Below are positions 26,766 through 34,721 of a DNA stretch of 64,000 bases, in pieces. Origin of the DNA: JAZKFT01 sp040386335 (GTDB lineage: Bacteria; Bacteroidota; Bacteroidia; Chitinophagales; Chitinophagaceae); contig JAZKFT010000018.1 of the NCBI GenBank assembly GCA_040386335.1, forward strand, positions 522,063 through 586,062, given 5' to 3'. The notes beneath the pieces were generated by a model, which made no database searches, was not told the DNA's origin, and worked only from the letters and a program-made list of their open reading frames with translations. Numbering within the stretch: position 1 is the stretch's first letter; every line of letters starts with the position of its first letter. A program made the position numbers and the translations under genes.

Positions 26766-27905
26766 ATGGGTGTTATCCTCGGAGTTATTTTCCACTTTAT
26801 TGGTGGCTTTGCGTCTGGTAGTTTCTATATTCCTTATAAAAAGGTAAAAGGGTGGAGTTGGGAAACATTTTGGTTGGTAGGTGGCCTTTTTTCATGGTTA
26901 ATTGTTCCACCGTTGGCAGCGTATCTTACCATTCCCAATTTTGCTGAAATCATCAGTTCGCAAGGCGGAAAAGTGTTGGGACTAACCTATCTTTTCGGAG
27001 TTCTTTGGGGTATAGGCGGCTTTACCTACGGATTGGGTGTTCGTTATCTCGGCGTCTCGTTGGGTAGTTCTATTATACTTGGTCTGTGTATGGTTTTCGG
27101 CTCGCTGATACCATCTATTTATTACGACCTGTATCCGGAAGCCGGAAAAGATAGTTTCAGCATGATAGCAGGCAGCACCTGGGGGCAGATCGTATTGGCC
27201 GGCCTGGCCGTTTGTGTGATTGGTATTATAGTAAGCGGCAAAGCCGGAACCCTTAAGGAAAAGCAGCTGGTTAATAATGCCACCACCGACCCTCATGGCA
27301 TGGAGGTGAAAACAGAATACAAATTCGGGCTCGGTATCATTGTGGCTATTATTTCAGGGGTATTAAGTGCCTGCTTTAACTTTGGGCTGGAAGCGGGAAA
27401 GCCAATGGCAGATATCGCTAACCAGGCCTGGAAAGCTGCTAATCCGTCTGAACCTGGAAATTTTTTATACCAAAACAATGTCACTTATATTATCGTATTG
27501 TGGGGCGGATTAACGACTAATTTAATTGGTTGTTTATTCCTTAATTTTAAGAACAAAACTTTTGGTGAATACACTAGTTCAAAAGCACCAAAGGGGAGAA
27601 ACCTTCTTTTTTGTGCGTTAGCCGGTACCACCTGGTTTTTACAGTTTTTCTTCTATGGAATGGGGGAAAGTAAAATGGGTAATGGGGCCAGTTCCTGGAT
27701 ATTGCACATGGCATTCATCATACTAATTGCCAATGCATGGGGACTGCTATTAAAGGAATGGAAGGGCGTTAGTAAAAAAACACTCAATACACTTATACTT
27801 GGTATAGCACTCATCATTGCATCCGTACTGATTGTAGGTTACGGAAATTCGAAAAAGCCGCCGGCTACCAACACTGGCGCACAAACAAGTGAAACAAGTA
27901 ATTAG
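26766..27905 (+). CDS. rhaT: L-rhamnose:H+ symporter
   Basis: This 379-residue protein has about ten hydrophobic helices and matches the RhaT family along its length (GVIFHFIGGFASGSFYIPY at the N-terminus, WETFWLVGGLFSWLIVPP, YGLGVRYLGVSLGSSI, TWFLQFFFYGMG). RhaT imports L-rhamnose with protons across the inner membrane. I start at ATG 26766; an earlier start at 26640 would add 42 residues encoded by a repeat array. A charged, low-complexity tail follows the last helix (SKKPPATNTGAQTSETSN). It is the first gene of the rhamnose cluster; rhaE follows after 78 bases. Confidence 0.93.
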   Translation: MGVILGVIFHFIGGFASGSFYIPYKKVKGWSWETFWLVGGLFSWLIVPPLAAYLTIPNFAEIISSQGGKVLGLTYLFGVLWGIGGFTYGLGVRYLGVSLGSSIILGLCMVFGSLIPSIYYDLYPEAGKDSFSMIAGSTWGQIVLAGLAVCVIGIIVSGKAGTLKEKQLVNNATTDPHGMEVKTEYKFGLGIIVAIISGVLSACFNFGLEAGKPMADIANQAWKAANPSEPGNFLYQNNVTYIIVLWGGLTTNLIGCLFLNFKNKTFGEYTSSKAPKGRNLLFCALAGTTWFLQFFFYGMGESKMGNGASSWILHMAFIILIANAWGLLLKEWKGVSKKTLNTLILGIALIIASVLIVGYGNSKKPPATNTGAQTSETSN

Positions 27906-27983
27906 AGACATACAGGTTCATTAATTGATTCTGGAGTTTTTGTACAAAAGCATAATAAAAACAATTTTCTAAACACCATTTTT

Positions 27984-30113
27984 ATGTCAGTATCCACAGC
28001 TACCGCAACAAAATTTAAGCATGTAAGCTACTTATGGGACGAAGAGAAAGCCGCCGCTCTTGCAGGCGATGAAGTAGCATTGTTGATCTACCGCTCCAAC
28101 CTGTTGGGCGCTGATCTCCGTCTCACCAATTATGGGGGCGGAAATACCTCTTGTAAGGCCATGGCCAAAGACCCGTTAACTGGCGAAGAGACGGAAATTA
28201 TGTGGGTAAAAGGAAGTGGCGGCGACATCGGCACCTTGAAAAAAAGCGGTCTTGCAGCGCTTTATGTAGACCGTTTGAGGAGCTTGAAAAATGTGTACCG
28301 CGGCCTTGAATTCGAAGACGAAATGGTAGAACTGTTTAACCATTGCATTTACGACCTGGCTTCGAAAGCGCCGTCTATTGATACGCCTTTACATGGTTTT
28401 TTACCATTTAAACATATTGACCATTTGCATCCGGATGCAGCTATCGCAATAGCTGCTGCAAAGGATGGTGAACAAATAACAAAAGAACTTTTTAACGGTA
28501 CTATCGGTTGGGTAAAATGGCAAAAACCGGGTTTTGAATTGGGCCTGATGCTCAAACAATGCCTGGACGAAAACCCTGGTATCCGTGGTATTATGCTCGG
28601 CTCTCACGGCTTATTTACCTGGGGAGACACTGCCTACGAAAGTTATATCAACACACTTGAAGTGGTAGAACGTTGTGCTGAATACCTCGCAGATAATTAT
28701 GGTAAAAAAGCCCCTGTTTTTGGTGGTGCCAAAATAGAATCATTGCCAAAGGCCGACAGGCTGAAACAAGCTGCAGCTCTGGCTCCTGTGCTTCGTGGCC
28801 TGTGCAGCAGTGCTGTAAAAATGATCGGTCATTTTACCGATGATGACCGTGTTTTGGAGTACATCAATTCCAACGACCTGGCCCGCCTGGCACCTTTGGG
28901 CACCAGCTGCCCCGACCACTTCCTCCGTACAAAGATCAGCCCGTTGATTTTGCCGTTGGAAGCTTCTGATGATCTGAGTGATGTAGCAGCGATCAAAGCC
29001 AAATTGGCACCTGAATTCGAAGCCTACCGTAAAATGTATGGCGAATACTACGATACTTGTAAACATCCAAACAGCCCGGCTATCCGCGATGCCAACCCGG
29101 TGATATTGATCTACCCAGGCGTGGGCATGTTTGCCTTTGCAAAAGATAAACAAACAGCCCGTGTTGCTGCTGAATTTTATACCAATGCGATCAATGTGAT
29201 GAAGGGCGCCGAAGCCGTTTCTGAATACACTTCTTTGCCAAGGCAGGAAGCTTTCAACATTGAATATTGGTTGTTGGAAGAAGCAAAGCTGCAACGCATG
29301 CCGAAGCCAAAATCATTGAGCGGTCGTGTAGCCCTGGTGACAGGTAGTGCCGGCGGAATCGGTAAGGCTATCGCCAAAAAATTCGCAGAGGAAGGTGCCT
29401 GTGTAATCATTAACGATATCAACGAAGAGCGGCTCCAAACTGCTACAGAAGAGTTCCAGAAAACATACGGAAAAGATGCTGCAGCTGCAGTGGTGCTGGA
29501 TGTTACCAATGCCGCAACTATTGCCAAGGCAATGGAAGATGCAGCCCTGGCTTTCGGTGGCGTGGATATTGTGATCAATAACGCTGGTATCAGTATTTCA
29601 AAATCAATAGCTGAGCATACGATCGAAGAATGGGACAGGCTTTACGATATCCTCGTTAAAGGTCAGTTCCTCGTATCACAAGCTGGTGTAGCCGTAATGC
29701 GTAAGCAGGGTTTTGGCGGAGACATTGTAAACATTGTCTCTAAGAATGCCGTAGTAGCTGGACCAAACAATCCAGGCTACGGTTCTGCAAAAGCTGCACA
29801 GGCTCACCTTACCAGGTTGATGGCTGCAGAGCTGGGCGCAGATAAGATCCGTGTGAATACGGTGAACCCCGACGCTGTAATCAGCGATAGCAATATCTGG
29901 GCAGGAGGCTGGGCTGAAGGCCGTGCCAAAGCTTATGGTATTACCGTTGCCGAGCTGCCTGCGTACTATGCCAAGCGCACTTTGTTAAATGAAATTATTT
30001 TGCCAGATGATATCGCCAATGCATGCTTTGCCTTTGTGGGCGGCCTGCTGAACAAATCAACCGGTAATGCTTTGAATGTGGATGGTGGTGTTTCGATGGG
30101 ATTTTATAGGTAG
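27984..30113 (+). CDS. rhaE: Bifunctional rhamnulose-1-phosphate aldolase / L-lactaldehyde dehydrogenase
   Basis: This 709-residue fusion has a class II aldolase domain (about 1-430) and a short-chain dehydrogenase domain (~440-709). The aldolase would split L-rhamnulose-1-phosphate into DHAP and L-lactaldehyde; candidate metal ligands are the His cluster H137, H144, H147, H149 and H208 (in GSHGLF). The SDR domain has the NAD-binding TGSAGGIGKA near T453, NNAG, and the catalytic Y599-x-x-x-K603 pair. In the RhaEW/RhaE family this domain oxidises lactaldehyde to lactate, which fits the lut genes downstream. Length and fusion order are normal for the family. It is separated from rhaM by a 583-base repeat-filled spacer. 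Confidence 0.93.
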   Translation: MSVSTATATKFKHVSYLWDEEKAAALAGDEVALLIYRSNLLGADLRLTNYGGGNTSCKAMAKDPLTGEETEIMWVKGSGGDIGTLKKSGLAALYVDRLRSLKNVYRGLEFEDEMVELFNHCIYDLASKAPSIDTPLHGFLPFKHIDHLHPDAAIAIAAAKDGEQITKELFNGTIGWVKWQKPGFELGLMLKQCLDENPGIRGIMLGSHGLFTWGDTAYESYINTLEVVERCAEYLADNYGKKAPVFGGAKIESLPKADRLKQAAALAPVLRGLCSSAVKMIGHFTDDDRVLEYINSNDLARLAPLGTSCPDHFLRTKISPLILPLEASDDLSDVAAIKAKLAPEFEAYRKMYGEYYDTCKHPNSPAIRDANPVILIYPGVGMFAFAKDKQTARVAAEFYTNAINVMKGAEAVSEYTSLPRQEAFNIEYWLLEEAKLQRMPKPKSLSGRVALVTGSAGGIGKAIAKKFAEEGACVIINDINEERLQTATEEFQKTYGKDAAAAVVLDVTNAATIAKAMEDAALAFGGVDIVINNAGISISKSIAEHTIEEWDRLYDILVKGQFLVSQAGVAVMRKQGFGGDIVNIVSKNAVVAGPNNPGYGSAKAAQAHLTRLMAAELGADKIRVNTVNPDAVISDSNIWAGGWAEGRAKAYGITVAELPAYYAKRTLLNEIILPDDIANACFAFVGGLLNKSTGNALNVDGGVSMGFYR

Positions 30114-30591
30114 TTGATTGGGTCATTGAGAATTTAAGCCGCCGTGGTCATTGCTCTTTGAATTTCAGCCGCCGTGGTCATTGTTCTTTGAATTTCAGCC
30201 GCCGTGGTCGGTGTCCCCACCGACCACTGAATTTGAACGATTTTCACTGTCATTGGCAAATCCATGAAATTGTAAGGTTTGGTTGATCAATAATCACAAC
30301 ATCACAGCGAATAGCAGGGGATTGCCACGTCGGGCAAGACCCGATCTCGCAATACCGATGTTTTTCAGCCGCCGTGGCCGGTGTCCTCTCCGGCCACGGA
30401 ATTTCAACGATTTTCATTGTCAATGGCGGGGCGCTCCTCTTCGGCGGAGCAGGCTTTGCCCGTGCTAATCGCAATGAAAATGTAACGCCTGGTTGAACAT
30501 TTACCGAACCATCATCACGAATAGCAGGGGATTGCCACGTCGGGCAAGAACCCGATCTCGCAATACCGATCCTTTATGGGCATGGGCTCAC
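30114..30591. repeat. Repeat-filled spacer: 30-base direct repeats, hairpins and a duplicated REP-like unit
   Basis: There is no gene here. Bases 30122-30206 hold about three copies of a 30-base unit around CAGCCGCCGTGG. Hairpins follow at 30204-30227 (GTGGTCGGTG, loop, CACCGACCAC) and 30374-30397 (GTGGCCGG, loop, CCGGCCAC). A REP-like segment of 43-44 bases starting GGGGATTGCCACGTCGGGC occurs at 30317-30359 and again at 30527-30570, within a ~200-base tandem unit (also sharing AACGATTTTCA and GAATAGCAGGGG). The same segment recurs at 56819-56864. Confidence 0.82.
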
Positions 30592-30696
30592 AAATCACAA
30601 AACAGACATCAGACATCAGTCATCAGACATCAGACATCAGACATCAGACATCAGACATCAGACATCAGAAATCATAAATCATAAATCCTCCATCGC
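30592..30696 (+). repeat. Heptamer array, fifteen units, ending at the rhaM start
   Basis: Fifteen consecutive 7-base units, mostly ACATCAG then AAATCAT, fill this stretch without a break in phase. The last unit ends at 30696 and the rhaM TTG start follows at 30697. A run like this is prone to replication slippage, which would change the length of the rhaM leader. Confidence 0.9.
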
Positions 30697-31011
30697 TTGC
30701 ATCGTATTGCTTTTAAAATGAAACTCTTCCCTGGCCTGGAAGCGGAATATACAAAACGCCATGATGAGATCTGGCCGGAGCTGGTAGCCTTGTTAAAAGA
30801 TTCCGGCATCAGCGAATACTCCATTTTTTTGGATCCTGAAACCAATGCCCTCTTCGGCGTATTAAAAGCCGTTGACCCAATAAAACTGGATGAATTGCCA
30901 GGCTACCCGGTTATGCAACACTGGTGGAAATACATGGGCGACATCATGGAAAGCAATCCTGATAATTCCCCTGTGAGCATTCCATTAAAAGAAGTATTTT
31001 ACTTGCCCTAA
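30697..31011 (+). CDS. rhaM: L-rhamnose mutarotase
   Basis: This 104-residue protein is full length for RhaM, which interconverts alpha and beta anomers of L-rhamnose before isomerisation. Conserved features are the N-terminal RIAFKMKLFPG, the catalytic-region YTKRHDEIWPEL, the WWKYMGDIM helix and the end NPDNSPVSIPLKEVFYLP. No ATG precedes the conserved N-terminus, so translation probably begins at TTG 30697, directly after a heptamer array. The protein aligns from its first residues with known RhaM proteins. rhaI follows after 77 bases. Confidence 0.92.
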   Translation: MHRIAFKMKLFPGLEAEYTKRHDEIWPELVALLKDSGISEYSIFLDPETNALFGVLKAVDPIKLDELPGYPVMQHWWKYMGDIMESNPDNSPVSIPLKEVFYLP

Positions 31012-31088
31012 ACGCTGAACGCTGCACGCTTTAAGCAGAATGCTGAAGGCTGTCAATCAAAAATCACAAATCAAAAATCATACATCAA
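31012..31088 (+). repeat. Whole rhaM-rhaI spacer made of eleven heptamers
   Basis: The 77 bases between the rhaM stop and the rhaI ATG divide exactly into eleven 7-base units. The first six are ACGCTGA-like (ACGCTGA, ACGCTGC, ACGCTTT, AAGCAGA, ATGCTGA, AGGCTGT) and the last five are AAATCAT-like. The ATG follows directly. The shift from one unit type to another inside one phase suggests expansion followed by drift. Confidence 0.88.
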
Positions 31089-32363
31089 ATGCTGCTTGAC
31101 AAAAACACGATTGCCGAACATAATAATAGTGTAGCCGCAGAACAGAAACGTAAGTTCGATTATGTATCTGCCGGCATTTCCAACCTGGATGACACGTTAC
31201 AGAAACTGGAAGCATTCCAGATCGCTATCCCAAGCTGGGCGCTGGGTACAGGCGGAACGAGGTTTGGTCGTTTCCCCGGTGGCGGAGAACCAAGAAGCCT
31301 GGAAGAAAAGATTGAGGACGTAGGTTTGCTGCATGCCCTCAATCAGTCAAGTGGCGCCATTTCATTGCATATTCCATGGGATATTCCCAAAGACCCGGCG
31401 GCAACCAAAGAGCTGGCTGCAAAGCACGGATTGAAATTCGATGCTGTTAATTCCAACACCTTCCAGGACCAGCCCGACCAGGAACACAGTTATAAATTTG
31501 GATCACTCCAACACGTAGATAAAGCGGTTCGCCAGCAGGCGATCGATCATAATATCGAAGTGATCAAACAAGGCGTGGCTCTCGGTTCTACATCACTTAC
31601 GGTTTGGCTCAGCGATGGTTCCTGCTTTCCCGGGCAATTAAACTTCCGTAAAGCATTTCAGCGCACCCTGGAAAGCCTGCAGGAAATTTATAAAGCCCTG
31701 CCAAACAACTGGAAGATGTTCGTAGAATACAAAGCCTTTGAACCTAATTTCTATTCGATGACCGTTGGCGATTGGGGTCAAAGCCTTTTATATGCCAGCA
31801 AACTGGGACCTAAAGCCTATACTTTGGTGGACCTGGGCCATCACCTTCCAAATGCCAATATTGAGCAAATCGTTTCTTTATTGTTAATGGAAGAGAAACT
31901 CGCCGGTTTCCATTTTAATGATTCTAAATATGGTGATGATGACCTTACAGTAGGCAGCATCAATCCATATCAATTGTTCCTGATTTTTAATGAACTGGTG
32001 GAAGGTATGGATGCAAGAGGGATGAACCATGCATCGGATCTGGGCTGGATGATTGACGCCAGCCATAATGTAAAAGATCCGCTGGAAGACCTGTTGCAAT
32101 CTGTAGAGGCAATCATGATCGCTTATGCACAGGCATTGATCGTGGATAAGGATGCATTGGCCAAAGCGCAGGAAGCCAGCGATGTTGCAGCTGTACAGGA
32201 AATATTGCAAACTGCTTACCGCACCGATGTACGCCCGCTGGTGGCACAGGCCAGAGCCAATGCTGGTGGCGCTTTAGAGCCACTGAAATTATTCCGCCAG
32301 TTGAAAGTGAGAGAAAACCTAATTGCTGAAAGAGGACAGAAAACTGTCGCAACAGGACTGTAA
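31089..32363 (+). CDS. rhaI: L-rhamnose isomerase (RhaI family, xylose-isomerase-like fold)
   Basis: This 424-residue protein belongs to the Pseudomonas stutzeri-type L-rhamnose isomerases, distinct from E. coli RhaA, and converts L-rhamnose to L-rhamnulose with divalent metals. The TIM-barrel metal-site signatures are visible: MFVEYKAFEP (Glu), TLVDLGHH (Asp and His), FHFNDSKYGDDDL (His and the Asp cluster) and the ASDLGWMIDASH region. The N-terminal loop (WALGTGGTRFGRFPGGGEP) is typical. The stop overlaps the kinase ATG by one base, so the two are translationally coupled. Some family members act on other sugars, but the context supports rhamnose. Confidence 0.92.
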   Translation: MLLDKNTIAEHNNSVAAEQKRKFDYVSAGISNLDDTLQKLEAFQIAIPSWALGTGGTRFGRFPGGGEPRSLEEKIEDVGLLHALNQSSGAISLHIPWDIPKDPAATKELAAKHGLKFDAVNSNTFQDQPDQEHSYKFGSLQHVDKAVRQQAIDHNIEVIKQGVALGSTSLTVWLSDGSCFPGQLNFRKAFQRTLESLQEIYKALPNNWKMFVEYKAFEPNFYSMTVGDWGQSLLYASKLGPKAYTLVDLGHHLPNANIEQIVSLLLMEEKLAGFHFNDSKYGDDDLTVGSINPYQLFLIFNELVEGMDARGMNHASDLGWMIDASHNVKDPLEDLLQSVEAIMIAYAQALIVDKDALAKAQEASDVAAVQEILQTAYRTDVRPLVAQARANAGGALEPLKLFRQLKVRENLIAERGQKTVATGL

Positions 32364-33733
32364 TGGACAACACGCCCGTAATAGCCATCTTTGACGTTGG
32401 AAAAACGAACAAGAAATTATTTCTTTTCGATGAGCACTATCATATTGTGTACGAAGAAACGACACAACTGACCGAATCGACAGATGAAGACGGTGATCCC
32501 TGTGAAGATCTTGGAGCCCTCACGGTATGGCTAACCGGCACCTTTGAAAAATTAACGACTGAAAAGAAGTTCAATATCAAGGCTGTAAATTTTTCAGCAT
32601 ATGGCGCCAGCTTTGTCCATATCATGACGGAAGGCAGCCCTTTATTGCCGCTCTACAATTATTTAAAAGCCTACCCGCCGGATTTGCAGGATACTTTTTA
32701 CGAAAAATATGGCGGTAAGGAATTATTGGCTAAACAAACGGCATCACCTGTTTCCGGAAGTCTTAATTCCGGCCTGCAGTTGTACCGGATCAAAAAGCAG
32801 AAGCCTGATGTGTACAAGACCATCCGCAAAAGCCTGCACCTGCCACAATACCTCAGTTTTCTCATTACCAACCAGAAATTCAGCGATATCACCAGCATTG
32901 GCTGTCACACCAGCCTTTGGGATTTTAAAGAGAAAAATTACCATGACTGGGTATATGCTGAAGGCATTGATAAGTTGCTGGCACCTATTGCCAAAGGAGA
33001 TGAAGCATTTAAGGTGTCCTGCGGCGATGGCGTAATCATTTCGGGTATTGGCCTGCACGATAGTTCGGCAGCACTGATACCGTACCTGATCAACTTTACG
33101 GATCCTTTTATTTTAATATCTACCGGCACCTGGTGTATTTCGCTGAATCCATTTAACAACCGGCCTTTAACAGATGAGGAATTGCAAAGCGACTGCCTCT
33201 GTTATCTTACCTACAAAGGAAAGCCGGTAAAAGCCAACCGCTTATTTGCCGGTTACGAACATGAGATCCAAACCAAAAAGATTGCGGCTCATTTTGATGT
33301 GCCGAATGATTTTTACAAGAAGATCCAGTTCAATCCGTTAACGCTTGAAAAAGTAAAAGCTCTGAAAGTCCACAACGGTAAAGCAGAGAGCGGCTTTGCC
33401 GAATTGGAGCCAGCCAGTTTTGAAAATGCGGAGATGGCGTATTACCAGCTGATGCTCAACATTATGGAGCGGCAGTTAAAAAGTACAAAAATGGTTTTGA
33501 AAGGAACCAAAGTAAAGCGTCTCTTTGTAGACGGTGGCTTTGGAAAAAACACCATTTACATGAACCTCCTGGCTGCTGCATTCCCCGATATAGAAGTGTT
33601 TGCCGCCAGCATGGCACAGGCAACAGCGATGGGAGCGGCATTGGCTATCCACAATAGCTGGAACAGCCTGCCATTACCCGGAGATATGATCGAACTTAAA
33701 TTCTATTCTGTGGTGAGCCCCATGGCGGTATAA
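32363..33733 (+). CDS. rhaB: Rhamnulokinase (FGGY carbohydrate kinase)
   Basis: This 456-residue FGGY-family kinase would phosphorylate L-rhamnulose with ATP to L-rhamnulose-1-phosphate, the substrate of RhaE. The N-terminal phosphate-1 motif is FDVGKTNKK, the phosphate-2 motif is STGTWCISLNP (start of the second ASKHA domain) and the adenosine motif is LFVDGGFGKN. It is slightly shorter than E. coli RhaB and belongs to the variant found in Bacteroidota clusters. The ATG overlaps the rhaI stop (TAATG), and lutA follows after 97 bases. Sequence alone could also fit fuculokinase or xylulokinase; the operon decides the call. Confidence 0.88.
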   Translation: MDNTPVIAIFDVGKTNKKLFLFDEHYHIVYEETTQLTESTDEDGDPCEDLGALTVWLTGTFEKLTTEKKFNIKAVNFSAYGASFVHIMTEGSPLLPLYNYLKAYPPDLQDTFYEKYGGKELLAKQTASPVSGSLNSGLQLYRIKKQKPDVYKTIRKSLHLPQYLSFLITNQKFSDITSIGCHTSLWDFKEKNYHDWVYAEGIDKLLAPIAKGDEAFKVSCGDGVIISGIGLHDSSAALIPYLINFTDPFILISTGTWCISLNPFNNRPLTDEELQSDCLCYLTYKGKPVKANRLFAGYEHEIQTKKIAAHFDVPNDFYKKIQFNPLTLEKVKALKVHNGKAESGFAELEPASFENAEMAYYQLMLNIMERQLKSTKMVLKGTKVKRLFVDGGFGKNTIYMNLLAAAFPDIEVFAASMAQATAMGAALAIHNSWNSLPLPGDMIELKFYSVVSPMAV

Positions 33734-33830
33734 ATGTTTTAATCAAATGCCACTTTTTCTCCGGGAAATAGCCTGATTGCTCTATTTTCATACCCGGTAA
33801 AATGATTTCTGTTTCAACGAAAATCTTCTC

Positions 33831-34568
33831 ATGAAAGTTGCACTTTTCCTTCCTTGTTATGTAGACCAGTTTTATCCGCAGGTAGGTATTGCCACTTTGC
33901 AATTGCTGGAAAAACTGGGTTGCGAGGTTCATTTTCCCATGAACCAAACCTGCTGCGGGCAGCCGATGGCCAACTCCGGTTACAGCCATTTAAGCAAGGG
34001 CTGCGACGATCTCTTTATCAAAAATTTTGCGGGCTTCGACTATATCATTTGCCCATCGGGCAGTTGTAGTTTGCATATCAAAGAACATTTACACAATGAT
34101 AAAAACCAGGCACAGGCGGATGTGATAAGAAACAACGTTTATGAGTTGTCTGAGTTTATAACCGATGTGCTCGAGGTTGAAAATATAGAAGCCCGCTTTC
34201 CGCATCGCGTAGGGATGCACCAAAGCTGTCACGGTCAGCGTGGCCTGCACTTGTCGCAAATGACGGAACTTGTGGCATCGCCATTTAGTAAGCCCCTGCA
34301 GTTGCTAAATATGGTAAAGGACATTGAGATGGTAGCGCTGGATAGAAAGGATGAATGCTGCGGCTTTGGCGGTACTTTTTGCGTAGCTGAAGAAGCTGTG
34401 TCTGTGAAGATGGGAAAAGACCGCGTGGCCGATCATTTAAAGCAAAATGTGGAGTACATTACCGGGGTGGATATGAGCTGCCTGATGCACATGGAAGGGA
34501 TTTTAAAACGGCAGAAGAGCGAAGTGAAAGTGATGCATATTTCGGAGATACTAAATACCAGCCTTTAG
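33831..34568 (+). CDS. lutA: Lactate utilisation protein A, (Fe-S) oxidoreductase subunit
   Basis: This 245-residue protein has two CCG (cysteine-rich) domains: NQTCCGQPMANSGY, CPSGSCSLHIK and CCGFGGTFCV are the Cys motifs, and MHQSCHGQRGL begins the second domain. With LutB and LutC it forms the cytoplasmic L-lactate dehydrogenase complex that makes pyruvate. Placement directly behind the rhamnose genes fits a role in consuming lactate formed from lactaldehyde by RhaE. The related GlcF/GlpC family is a less likely alternative because of length and the LutB neighbour. Confidence 0.92.
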   Translation: MKVALFLPCYVDQFYPQVGIATLQLLEKLGCEVHFPMNQTCCGQPMANSGYSHLSKGCDDLFIKNFAGFDYIICPSGSCSLHIKEHLHNDKNQAQADVIRNNVYELSEFITDVLEVENIEARFPHRVGMHQSCHGQRGLHLSQMTELVASPFSKPLQLLNMVKDIEMVALDRKDECCGFGGTFCVAEEAVSVKMGKDRVADHLKQNVEYITGVDMSCLMHMEGILKRQKSEVKVMHISEILNTSL

Positions 34569-34576
34569 TTAACAAT

Positions 34577-34700
34577 CCAGTCATTGGCAGGGTTCCTGCC
34601 CGAAGCAATCTCCAGGAGATGGGAACTCAGAATCTGCGCTTCATTTACAATCCCTGGAGATTGCTTCGGCTGGGCACGAACCCAGCCTCGCAATGACTGG
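34577..34700. repeat. Large REP-like inverted repeat between lutA and lutB
   Basis: Imperfect arms at 34577-34616 (CCAGTCATTG to CTCCAGG) and 34653-34700 (CCTGGAGATTGC to CAATGACTGG) can form a long hairpin. It belongs to the dispersed GTCATTGCGAGG...GCAATCTC repeat family seen in many bacteria and is related to the element at 56727. A T run (GATTTTTTTA, 34701-34710) follows the right arm, so the transcript could form a terminator-like structure 12 bases before the lutB ATG. Confidence 0.82.
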
Positions 34701-34721
34701 GATTTTTTTAAAAGTTCCATT

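Noticed and set aside
30592..30696. CRISPR-like repeat pattern
   Set aside because: Units are seven bases with no spacers, and no cas gene is nearby.
34584..34721. N-terminal extension of LutB by 46 residues
   Set aside because: It translates the inverted repeat and is not conserved in LutB; the ATG at 34722 begins the known N-terminus.
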